The position numbers were made by a program, and so were the translations under genes. Shown piece by piece: positions 43,556-51,240 of a stretch of 64,000 nt of DNA. The stretch spans positions 868,001 through 932,000 of the forward strand of contig NZ_CP033970.1 of the NCBI RefSeq assembly GCF_003854935.1, written 5' to 3'. Every line of letters starts with the position of its first letter. Positions within the stretch are counted from its first letter, which is position 1. Under the pieces are notes generated by a model. The model did no database searches and was not told the DNA's origin. It saw only the letters and a program-made list of their open reading frames with translations. This DNA is from Cupriavidus pauculus. Its GTDB lineage: Bacteria > Pseudomonadota > Gammaproteobacteria > Burkholderiales > Burkholderiaceae.

Positions 43556-44938
43556 ATGCGCACACGCAAGTGGAGCGGCTGGGTCGCGTGCATCGCGACG
43601 GCGATGCTGATGGCGGCATGCGGGGGCGGCGGGGGCGGCGGCTCCGGCGCGGGCACGACGGCGCCGGCCGATACAGGCGGGGGCGCCAGCAATCCGGGCG
43701 GCGGCACGGCCACGCCGGTTGCCAAGTCGTACACGCTGGTCATCAACCGCACGTCGGGCCAGGTGGGCGTGGGCAGCACGATCTCGCTGACGGCGTCGGT
43801 CGTGGACGACCTTGGCAACGATGTCACGGGCGCGACGACCTTCACATGGTCGTCCAGCCATCCCTCGATCGCCGCCGTGGCGGGCGCCACCGTTCCCGGC
43901 AGCGCCGTGGTCACGGGCGTGGGCGTCGGCACGGCCACGGTCTCCGTGGGCGCGACGGTGGCCGGCAGCGCCGGCGCCACCACCGTGCTGCCGCAGGTGG
44001 CCGCGACGATTACCGTGGTGGCGCCGGGCACGCGCACCTACAGCCTGGCGCTGCCGTATCCGGTGCTATCGATGACCAACGGGCAGGTGCTGCCGGTGAC
44101 CGCATCGCTGATCGACAGCGACGGCGCGGATCGCTCTTCGGCCGGCACGGGCTGGACGTGGCGCAGCAGCACGTCCGCGGTCCAGGTGAGCGGCGCGACG
44201 AACGTGGGTACGCTGGTCGGCGCGAACACCAGCGACACGCCCGCGCTGTCCGTCGTCAGCGTCCAGGTGACCGCGCCCGACGGCAACACGCTGACCGGCG
44301 TATTCCCCGTGTCGGTGTTCAAGACGAGCGTGCAGACGTACCGGCTGGTGCTGTCGCAGTACGGCCAGCAGATCAACGCGCTGAACGTGCTCAACGGCTA
44401 TCCGCAGCAGTACAACTCGCAGGTGGTGCGCAACGACAATATCGATGCAACGGCCGATTTCACTGGGCTGTGGGCCATCACCACCACCTCGCCCTCGCTG
44501 GCGGCGCTCATCAACGGCACCACGCACGTCACCACGGTGACGACGAGCCGGCCGAATGGGTCGCTGCCGCTGCAGAGCATGTTGTCCGAGATGGCTGGCA
44601 GCCTGACGCTGTCCGCCAAGCCGCGCGCCACGCTGCTGGTCACCGAGACGCCGAAGTGGGCGCTGGTCTACGATGGCCCGAACCCGCTGGTGGTGCCGGG
44701 CGGCGGCATCCCGGTGGCGGCACACATCATGGAGCGCGGCAACGACAACGGCATCATGAACTGCAACGGCACGTGGGCCTGGAGCGTGGTGAGCGGGCCG
44801 GTCACGCTGACTCCGGCGCTGACCGACAACTCGCGCAATATCGTGCCAACTGGCTCGGGACCGTTCATGCTCAAGGCCACCTGCACGGCCGGCACGGACA
44901 CGCCGGTCTCGCTGATGATTCCGGGCACGGCGCAGTAA
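43556..44938 (+). CDS. Lipoprotein with Ig-like (Big_2-type) domains
   Basis: A 460-residue surface or periplasmic lipoprotein. Signal peptide ends in LMAAC (Cys22), followed by a seven-glycine run and a Gly/Thr/Pro linker to about residue 55. The rest is beta-rich with bacterial Ig-like features (LTASVVDDLGNDVTGATTFTWSSSHPSIAAV, GVGVGTATVSVGATV). Two Cys near the C-terminus (MNCNGTW, KATCTAG) may form a disulfide. Function unknown; anchoring to a membrane with an exposed beta domain is inferred. Monocistronic, ended by a strong terminator. Confidence 0.82.
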   Translation: MRTRKWSGWVACIATAMLMAACGGGGGGGSGAGTTAPADTGGGASNPGGGTATPVAKSYTLVINRTSGQVGVGSTISLTASVVDDLGNDVTGATTFTWSSSHPSIAAVAGATVPGSAVVTGVGVGTATVSVGATVAGSAGATTVLPQVAATITVVAPGTRTYSLALPYPVLSMTNGQVLPVTASLIDSDGADRSSAGTGWTWRSSTSAVQVSGATNVGTLVGANTSDTPALSVVSVQVTAPDGNTLTGVFPVSVFKTSVQTYRLVLSQYGQQINALNVLNGYPQQYNSQVVRNDNIDATADFTGLWAITTTSPSLAALINGTTHVTTVTTSRPNGSLPLQSMLSEMAGSLTLSAKPRATLLVTETPKWALVYDGPNPLVVPGGGIPVAAHIMERGNDNGIMNCNGTWAWSVVSGPVTLTPALTDNSRNIVPTGSGPFMLKATCTAGTDTPVSLMIPGTAQ

Positions 44939-44961
44939 GGCTTCAGGATCTCCGGACGGAC

Positions 44962-44991
44962 GAAGGCCCGCCGCGATGGCGGGCCTTCTTT
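44962..44991 (+). terminator. Rho-independent terminator of the Ig-like lipoprotein gene
   Basis: GAAGGCCCGCC (44962-44972) pairs with GGCGGGCCTTC (44978-44988) and is followed by TTTAT, 24 bases after the stop codon. It may also insulate the convergent effector operon. Confidence 0.8.
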
Positions 44992-45035
44992 ATGGCTAAA
45001 CGGGAGAAGCGTCCCCCTTTCTACGTACTATTGAG

Positions 45036-47264
45036 TTAGTGGGGAAACTGAATCGACCACCGAGTGGATTCCCTCATGTCGGGCGTCGCGTCGATGCGCT
45101 TTGCCCGGGTCTCATCCTGTTCTCTCTGCTTTGCCTCCTCCACTTCGTCGGTCAGGCCGAAGGTATCGGTAGCGCGCGTCTGGAAGTACAACGTTGGCGA
45201 CAGGACGTGATCGTGCCAACTGGTCAGCATCGTGTCATGAACCAGCATGTCGAACAGCATCATGACTTTCTCGGGCAGTGGCTTCATGCCCGTGGCGCCC
45301 TCCTTCCACGCAGTGGCAAGCGCCAGTGCCTCGGGGCTCATTAGCATCGACTCCAATGTATCGGCCGCGTTCTTCATGTCGTAATTGTCGTGAGGCTGTG
45401 TCTTGGCGAGGTCTGCCGCCCTTTTTATACCGGCCTGCGTTGACAGCCATCGCGTTTGCGATGCCGCCTCCTCATCGATGCGGTCCCACACCTTCATGGA
45501 GGGACGTTGCAACGCTCCCAACGCATTTCGAAGCGATTCGCGCTCGACATCGTGTGCCTCGGACATACGGATCCAGGCCGCAGCCATCGCCTCGCGATCA
45601 AAGGACGTACGTTGTCTTTCGGCCCGGTACGCGTCTTCGGCCTCTCGGGCTGCCTGCGCCGTTTCCCGATGCTGCCGTTTCAGATCCTCGGCGGGTTCGT
45701 TCAGCAATGTGCGAAACGCCGGCGACTGGTAACGCACCGCCAGCCAGCGGAGAAACACTTCCATATGGGCGGTGAAATCGAGCCCTTCCTTGCGCGGCAC
45801 GAGTTCACGATATGCAGAAATCAGATCCGGGATCTTGTAACTGGCGTTGCCTTGGGTGATGCTTGGCGCCAGCGAGAATTTTTCGTAAGTCTCCGGCTTA
45901 TAGTTCCCCAGTTCTAGCACCGTGTCGAGCCTTGCCCCGGCCATGAGCGCCTCATGCAACATGTCTCTCAGTACGATGCGTTGCAGTTCTCCACGGAATC
46001 CCAACGACCCGGGTGGGGCACCACCCGTGATGTCCTCGCTGGTCCCCGGGTAGAGATATTGCTCACCCCGCGTCTTCTCCAGGCTATCGAGCCGCTGATA
46101 GAAACGCAGTTCGTGCGCCGCCGCAAAATGGACGCATCTCTGGACGATGGCAGGGACGGCAAGCTCGCGGTCGCCGTGGTGCTGTTTAACCATCCCGATG
46201 ACCGGCACCATACTGAGCAACTCATTCGCGGCCATGACCGAGGACACGGAATCGAGCAAGCCGAGAAACCGGATTTCGATGGGATGGCCTTCCTTGCCCC
46301 ACTCGCCGCCGATACGCAGATCCAGATCCGTGCGCTGCTTGTACTTGCGAACCAGTTCATTCACGAACGCGCGTGCGATCACGCCGCCCCGATCCGCCCC
46401 AAACACCGAGACTTCAATGTATTGGACCTTGTCCATCTGCGACGTCACATCGCGATAGGCCGCTTCGAATTGCTTCAAGGCACACTGCAGACGGTCGTGG
46501 ACGCCGGTTCCAAACACCATCGCGGCCGCATGGCTGTCGCGCAGGAAGGGAATGGAATCGATTCCCATATCAACGGCGATGGATTTCACGGCAACCGCCG
46601 CGGCCTTGAGCGGATTTTTCTTGATGTCATACAGCGCTGCCCGGACCGATGCCTTGCCGCGCGCGACCCACCGGCTTTCGCTCGCAAAGGCCAGTACGCG
46701 TCCAGCCTTGGCCGGGATGGCGTTTGCTTCCTTGAGAATATCGTCATGGATCCTTGCAACCGGGCGCCACGACATCTCATCGAAGGCTTCGGATAACGCC
46801 TTCTCTGCCACCTTGCCGGGAATCTTTGGGATATCCAGGATCTTGGACACGCCGGTTGCTTTCGTGGCCGTGTTCGTGGCCGTCTTTGTGGCGAGATTCA
46901 CCGCTGATTTTCCTGCCTTGGTTGCCCCCGAGATAATCTCGCTGTTCTCGGCGTCCTTGTTCAGCGGTGTGCCGAGGCCGGAGTAGTAGAACGGGTACCA
47001 GAACTGGTTCGGGAAATCCTTGCGCCGGGAGTCGTCGTTATCCCGATGTGCTTCCCAGAGTCGGCAGATATTCGAGTAGCGGGATGTCTTCGGATCGTCC
47101 TGGTCCCTGTGACGTCCGAAGCCATCGAAGAAGAACCCCATCTTGACAATCGCGCCACACGGGATGCACTCGTCACGTTTGAGTGCCTTGTGAGAAACGA
47201 GCATGCCGTCGTACACCTCGTGGGGTGTGGCGTCTGCAGGATCGATTTTCCAAGAGTCAGTCAT
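45036..47264 (-). CDS. Tle1-like (DUF2235) lipase-fold protein with Asp at the nucleophile position
   Basis: A 742-residue protein of the T6SS phospholipase effector Tle1 type. The family start motif FFFDGFGRHRD is at 44-54. The nucleophile-elbow region reads VSVFGADRGGVIARAF: the usual GxSxG serine is replaced by Asp291. Other triad candidates remain: Asp338 in LGLLDSVSS and His384 in HFAAAHELRFY. The C-terminal half is helical and unrecognised. It overlaps the last DUF3304-like immunity gene by 8 bases, with AGGAGGGAACC as ribosome site. It has no signal peptide, VgrG, PAAR or Hcp part. A toxin delivered to the periplasm or membrane is inferred. Confidence 0.78.
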   Translation of the reverse strand: MTDSWKIDPADATPHEVYDGMLVSHKALKRDECIPCGAIVKMGFFFDGFGRHRDQDDPKTSRYSNICRLWEAHRDNDDSRRKDFPNQFWYPFYYSGLGTPLNKDAENSEIISGATKAGKSAVNLATKTATNTATKATGVSKILDIPKIPGKVAEKALSEAFDEMSWRPVARIHDDILKEANAIPAKAGRVLAFASESRWVARGKASVRAALYDIKKNPLKAAAVAVKSIAVDMGIDSIPFLRDSHAAAMVFGTGVHDRLQCALKQFEAAYRDVTSQMDKVQYIEVSVFGADRGGVIARAFVNELVRKYKQRTDLDLRIGGEWGKEGHPIEIRFLGLLDSVSSVMAANELLSMVPVIGMVKQHHGDRELAVPAIVQRCVHFAAAHELRFYQRLDSLEKTRGEQYLYPGTSEDITGGAPPGSLGFRGELQRIVLRDMLHEALMAGARLDTVLELGNYKPETYEKFSLAPSITQGNASYKIPDLISAYRELVPRKEGLDFTAHMEVFLRWLAVRYQSPAFRTLLNEPAEDLKRQHRETAQAAREAEDAYRAERQRTSFDREAMAAAWIRMSEAHDVERESLRNALGALQRPSMKVWDRIDEEAASQTRWLSTQAGIKRAADLAKTQPHDNYDMKNAADTLESMLMSPEALALATAWKEGATGMKPLPEKVMMLFDMLVHDTMLTSWHDHVLSPTLYFQTRATDTFGLTDEVEEAKQREQDETRAKRIDATPDMRESTRWSIQFPH

Positions 47265-48054
47265 GGTTCCCTCCTGTGGCAGCTTGCTTGAACGTGTTCT
47301 GCTTCAATTCCTTGACGATTGGTGCAGCCAGGTTCTCCATGGCTGCACCGAAGGCACCTGGCTTGTCCTTGGTCTCGGCCATGATTTGCTGGATGGCGGG
47401 ATGCTGATCAAATCGCGGATTCAGCAGCGTGAAATAGACGTATTGCTGGAGGTCTTTCGTATCGGTGAGGTGGTACTTGAGCCAGCCGCCTGCGGCAAGG
47501 CGTGCGGCTCGACGAAACTCAACGCTGCTATGGTCTTCGTTTGGATTGATGAGATTTTTATGGGTCTTTCGCAGCCAGTCCCATATATCCGCGTATTGAA
47601 TCCGCGTACCGCGCAGATCCGTTCGGAACTCGAATTCCACGTGATCATCAGGATAGAAGTGCAGTCCCAGCACGCGCATGCCAGCATCTCCCTTGATCTT
47701 GGTGGGGGGCAAATGGACGTGCGTCGTTTTGCTAATCTTCTGAATTCGCTCGCCAGCATCGAGGGAACGGATCGCTTCGTCCGCATCGTAGACCTGCCAC
47801 TTCACCGTGAATTCGGTCCCTTTCAGGTTGTAGCAGCAACTAAGTCTTCCGGCACCGGACCCCGGTGGCAGGTCACCGCCACCACTCGCGCTGTTCCCAT
47901 ACTCATCCGTAATCACAAACCGGCTCAGGTTGTACGGCGTGTAGTTGAATCCCGCGATGCTCAATCCGCCATAAGCGGGTTCTGACGACACTACGTCGCA
48001 CCCTGCCATCCATGTCATGACGAAAAGCAGTATCCCTATCAGCCTTCTATTCAT
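47257..48054 (-). CDS. DUF3304-like lipoprotein, immunity copy 1 (next to effector)
   Basis: A 265-residue lipoprotein: MNRRLIGILLFVMTWMAGC with lipobox MAGC. The start at 48054 has AAGGG 6 bases upstream; an ATG 27 bases earlier (MKNVLKGSN) is too close to its own site. The mature part reads YGGLSIAGFNYTPYNLSRFVITDEYGN, CCYNLKG and ends before a Gln/Asn-rich tail differing from the other copies. Membrane-anchored periplasmic immunity to the adjacent Tle1-like protein is inferred, as for Tli proteins. It overlaps the effector start. Confidence 0.8.
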   Translation of the reverse strand: MNRRLIGILLFVMTWMAGCDVVSSEPAYGGLSIAGFNYTPYNLSRFVITDEYGNSASGGGDLPPGSGAGRLSCCYNLKGTEFTVKWQVYDADEAIRSLDAGERIQKISKTTHVHLPPTKIKGDAGMRVLGLHFYPDDHVEFEFRTDLRGTRIQYADIWDWLRKTHKNLINPNEDHSSVEFRRAARLAAGGWLKYHLTDTKDLQQYVYFTLLNPRFDQHPAIQQIMAETKDKPGAFGAAMENLAAPIVKELKQNTFKQAATGGNHD

Positions 48055-48090
48055 GTTCGACCCTTTCAGCACGTTCTTCATTCCCTGTTG

Positions 48091-48906
48091 TTAATCACCG
48101 GGCGTCGGTTCAGCATTGGTGACTTCCGTCGCGGCCTTCTTGAACTTATCCCGTTTCAGTTCTTTAACGAGTGGCGCGCTCAGGCTCTCCATGGCCGTGC
48201 CAAACGCGCCCGGCTTGTCCTTGGTCTCGGCAATGATTTGCTGGATGGCGGGATGCTGATCAAATCGCGGATTCAGCAGCGTGAAATAGACGTATTGCTG
48301 GAGGTCTTTTGTATCGGTGAGGCGGTACTTGAGCCAGCCGCCTGCGGCAAGGCGTGCGGCTCGACGAAACTCGACGCTGCTATGGTCTTCGTTAGGATTG
48401 ATGAGATTTTTATGGGTCTTTCGCAGCCAGTCCCATATGTCCGCGTATTGAATCCGCGTACCGCGCAGATCTGTTCGGAACTCGAATTCCACGTGATCAT
48501 CAGGATAGAAGTGCAGGCCCAGGACCCGCATGCCCGCTTCTCCCTTGATCTTGGTAGGGGGCAAATGGACTTGCGTTGTCTTGCTGATTGTCTGAATTCG
48601 CTCGCCAGCATCGAGGGAGCGGATCGCTTCGTCCGCATCGTAGACCACCCATTTCACAGTGAAATCGGTCCCTTTCAGGTTGTAGCAGCAACTCAGGGAG
48701 CCCTCACCGGATCCGGGCATCAGATCCCCCCCACCACTCGCGCTGTTCCCAAACTCATCCGTAATCACAAACCGGCTCAGGTTGTAGGGCGTGTAGTTGA
48801 ATCCCGCGATGCTCAATCCGCCATAAGTGGGTACTGACGACACTGCGTCGCACCCTGTCATCCATGTCATGGCGAATAGCAGTATCCCTATCAGCTTTCT
48901 ATTCAT
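48091..48906 (-). CDS. DUF3304-like lipoprotein, immunity copy 2
   Basis: A 271-residue paralogue of the neighbouring copies, with lipobox MTGC. Start chosen at 48906 by the conserved AAGGGTCGAAC site. The first 100 residues and the segment FRTDLRGTRIQYADIWDWLR are nearly identical to copy 1, while the C-terminus (ELKRDKFKKAATEVTNAEPTPGD) matches copies 3 and 4 instead. It lies 36 bases before copy 1 in the same operon. Confidence 0.8.
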   Translation of the reverse strand: MNRKLIGILLFAMTWMTGCDAVSSVPTYGGLSIAGFNYTPYNLSRFVITDEFGNSASGGGDLMPGSGEGSLSCCYNLKGTDFTVKWVVYDADEAIRSLDAGERIQTISKTTQVHLPPTKIKGEAGMRVLGLHFYPDDHVEFEFRTDLRGTRIQYADIWDWLRKTHKNLINPNEDHSSVEFRRAARLAAGGWLKYRLTDTKDLQQYVYFTLLNPRFDQHPAIQQIIAETKDKPGAFGTAMESLSAPLVKELKRDKFKKAATEVTNAEPTPGD

Positions 48907-48942
48907 GTTCGACCCTTTCAGCACGTTCTTCATTCCCTGTTG

Positions 48943-49758
48943 TCAATCACCGGGCGTCGGTTCAGCATTGGTGACTTCCGTCGCGGCCTTCTTGAACTTG
49001 TCCCGTTTCAGTTCTTCAACGAGTTGCGCGCTCAGGCTCTCCATGGCCGTGCCAAACGCGCCCGGCTTGTCCTTGGTGTCGGCAATGATTTGCTGGATGG
49101 CGGGATGCGCGTCGAAGTTCGGATTGACCAAGAGGGTGTAGTAAACGTACTGCTGCAGATCCTGTGTATCGGTTAGTCGGTATTTGATCCAACCTTGTCC
49201 GGCGATCCTTGCCGTTCTGCGGAAGGCAACCCAATCTTCCATGGTGCTATTAAAGGTTTTCCCCTGCTTCTTGAACAGCCACGAATCAATGTCTGAATAG
49301 AAGATCCGTGTGCCGCGCAGATCGGTTCGGAATTCGAAGTCCAAACTGTCGTCTGGATAGAAGTGCAAGCCGAGTACCCGCATGCCGGGCTCGCCCTTGA
49401 TCTCGGTTGCGGGCAGATGGAATTTTGCTGTCTTCGTGATCGTCTGGATTCGCTCACCCGCATCGAGGGAACGGATCGCTTCGTCCGCATCGTAGACCAC
49501 CCATTTCACAGTGAAATCGGTCCCTTTCAGGTTGTAGCAGCAACTAAGTCTTCCGGCACCAGACCCAGGTGGCAGGTCACCGCCACCACTCGCGCTGTTC
49601 CCAAACTCATCCGTAATCACAAACCGGCTCAGGTTGTACGGCGTATAGTTGAATCCTGCGATGCTCAATCCGCCATAAGCGGGTTCTGACGACACTGCGT
49701 CGCACCCTGTCATCCATGTCATGGCGAAAAGCAGTATCCCTATCAGCTTTCTATTCAT
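48943..49758 (-). CDS. DUF3304-like lipoprotein, immunity copy 3 (divergent centre)
   Basis: A 271-residue paralogue. The N-terminus (signal through CCYNLKG) and the C-terminus are almost identical to copy 2. The middle differs: RIFYSDIDSWLFKKQGKTFN, WVAFRRTARIAGQGWIKYRL and YTLLVNPNFDAHPAIQQII replace the sequence shared by copies 1, 2 and 4. The mosaic pattern points to recombination; the variable centre may set which effector is bound. Confidence 0.8.
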   Translation of the reverse strand: MNRKLIGILLFAMTWMTGCDAVSSEPAYGGLSIAGFNYTPYNLSRFVITDEFGNSASGGGDLPPGSGAGRLSCCYNLKGTDFTVKWVVYDADEAIRSLDAGERIQTITKTAKFHLPATEIKGEPGMRVLGLHFYPDDSLDFEFRTDLRGTRIFYSDIDSWLFKKQGKTFNSTMEDWVAFRRTARIAGQGWIKYRLTDTQDLQQYVYYTLLVNPNFDAHPAIQQIIADTKDKPGAFGTAMESLSAQLVEELKRDKFKKAATEVTNAEPTPGD

Positions 49759-49794
49759 GTTCGACCCTTTCAGCACGTTCTTCATTCCCTGTTG

Positions 49795-50613
49795 TTAATC
49801 ACCGGGCGTCGGTTCAGCATTGGTGACTCCCGTCGCGGCCTTCTTGAACTTGTCCCGTTTCAGTTCTTCAACGAGTGGCGCGCTCAGGCTCTCCATGGCC
49901 GTGCCAAACGCGCCCGGCTTGTCCTTGGTGTCGGCAATGATTTGCTGGATGGCGGGATGCTGATCAAATCGCGGATTCAGCAGCGTGAAATAGACGTATT
50001 GCTGGAGGTCTTTTGTATCGGTGAGGCGGTACTTGAGCCAGCCGCCTGCGGCAAGGCGAGCAGTTCGACGAAACACAACGCTGGTCTCGTCTTCGTTATC
50101 TGGATTGATGAGTTTCCGGTGAGTCTTGCGTAGCCAGCTCCATATCTCCACATAGTGAATTCGAGAGCCGCGCAGATCCGTTCTGAATTCGAATTCGACG
50201 TGATCATCAGGATAGAAGTGCAAGCCCAGCACCCGCATGCCCGCTTCTCCCTTCATCTCGGTGGGGGGCAAATGGACGTGCGTCGTTTTGCTGATCTTCT
50301 GAATTCGCTCGCCAGCATCGAGGGAACGGATCGCTTCGTCCGCATCGTAGACCTGCCACTTCACCGTGAATTCGGTCCCTTTCAGGTTGTAGCAGCAACT
50401 CAGGGAGCCCTCACCAGATCCGGGCATCAGATCTCCCCCACCACTCGCGCTGTTCCCATACTCATCCGTAATCACAAACCGGCTCAGGTTGTACGGCGTG
50501 TAGTTGAATCCCGCGATGCTCAATCCGCCATACGTGGGTTGCGATGACACTGCGTCGCACCCCGCCATGCATGTCATGGCTAACAGCAGTGCTCCCAACC
50601 ACCTTCTTTTCAT
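49795..50613 (-). CDS. DUF3304-like lipoprotein, immunity copy 4 (first gene of operon)
   Basis: A 272-residue paralogue and the promoter-proximal gene. The start at 50613 (MKRRWLGALLLAMTCMAGC) has GAGGG 8 bases upstream; the longer frame to 50763 lacks export features. Its signal peptide differs from those of copies 1-3, while the mature protein is close to copies 1 and 2 with local changes (GSRIHYVEIWSWLRKTHRKL). It lacks the MKNVLKGSN upstream sequence shared by the others, so it may be the founder copy. Confidence 0.8.
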   Translation of the reverse strand: MKRRWLGALLLAMTCMAGCDAVSSQPTYGGLSIAGFNYTPYNLSRFVITDEYGNSASGGGDLMPGSGEGSLSCCYNLKGTEFTVKWQVYDADEAIRSLDAGERIQKISKTTHVHLPPTEMKGEAGMRVLGLHFYPDDHVEFEFRTDLRGSRIHYVEIWSWLRKTHRKLINPDNEDETSVVFRRTARLAAGGWLKYRLTDTKDLQQYVYFTLLNPRFDQHPAIQQIIADTKDKPGAFGTAMESLSAPLVEELKRDKFKKAATGVTNAEPTPGD

Positions 50614-50825
50614 GTTGTGACCCTCTTTGCAGGCGTAAATGCTTGATCGGGAGGGGGGCTGTATATGGCTGCACGATGACGAGACCCATCCCGGCGCGAG
50701 GACGTTACGCCGCTTCGATTCGACTGAGAACGGCCAATCTCGACTTGAGCCAATGACGATCAAAAGCAGGCGACAAATCGGACTATTGCTATTTGCGGTA
50801 GACGCTTATCGGCGCCCAAAGCAAA

Positions 50826-50849
50826 AACGGCGACCCTGGGGTCGCCGTT
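50826..50849 (-). terminator. Rho-independent terminator of the feoA-feoB operon
   Basis: AACGGCGACCC pairs with GGGTCGCCGTT (11 bp, tight loop). Leftwards it runs into TTTTGCTTTGG. It lies 29 bases after the stop codon of the third gene in the feo operon. Confidence 0.75.
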
Positions 50850-50877
50850 CATGTTTGTCGCTTGCTTTCGTGGATAG

Positions 50878-51201
50878 TCAGGTTTTGCGGACGAAGCGAA
50901 TGATCTGTTCGTCACTGGTCTTGCTGTCCGGGGAACCTGCCCCGCTGGAGGTATTCGAGCCGCAGGTGCCGCATCCGCTGTTGGTTTCGCATCCCGAGGC
51001 GCAGCCCGCCGCCTGGGTGGGCGAGAGCCGGCGGGCCAGCCAGCCGCGCCAGCCGGGTGCCGAGGCGCCGCCTAGCGTGGCCGCCAGACTGGCCTTGATG
51101 CGCTCGCGCGTGCGGGGCATGTATCGGCCCGCCACGTGGATCGCGCAGGCCAGCACGATCAGCGGAACGATCAGGGTTTCAAAGGCGTGATAGAGCGTCA
51201 T
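50878..51201 (-). CDS. Small Cys-rich FeoB-associated membrane protein (DUF6587-like)
   Basis: A 107-residue protein from ATG 51201. One N-terminal membrane helix (LYHAFETLIVPLIVLACAIHVAG) precedes a basic segment and a cysteine-rich tail (GCASGCETNSGCGTCG). Small proteins of this plan follow feoB in many beta-proteobacteria; they are thought to help ferrous iron transport, in the place of FeoC. It lies 39 bases after feoB on the same strand. Confidence 0.75.
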   Translation of the reverse strand: MTLYHAFETLIVPLIVLACAIHVAGRYMPRTRERIKASLAATLGGASAPGWRGWLARRLSPTQAAGCASGCETNSGCGTCGSNTSSGAGSPDSKTSDEQIIRFVRKT

Positions 51202-51240
51202 GGCCGTTTGACTGGCGTGCGGCACGCCAGTTTCCTCCGT

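Larger units (their letters stand above)
47257..50613 (-). repeat. Four-fold tandem array of paralogous lipoprotein genes
   Basis: Four genes of about 0.8 kb with spacers of 36 bases. Long stretches are near-identical at DNA level (for example the signal/CCYNLKG region and the last 150 bases), and the spacers before copies 1-3 share the same 27 bases. The repeats are genes, not CRISPR or IS sequences. Composition is lower in GC than the flanks. Confidence 0.85.

Noticed and set aside
44066-44725. Minus-strand frame opposite the Ig-like lipoprotein
   Set aside because: His/Arg-rich antisense sequence without start signals; the plus-strand gene has lipobox and terminator.
47257-50613. Regular repeats suggestive of CRISPR or IS copies
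   Set aside because: The repeat unit is a full lipoprotein gene of about 0.8 kb with conserved signal peptides; no transposase, short repeats or spacers are seen.
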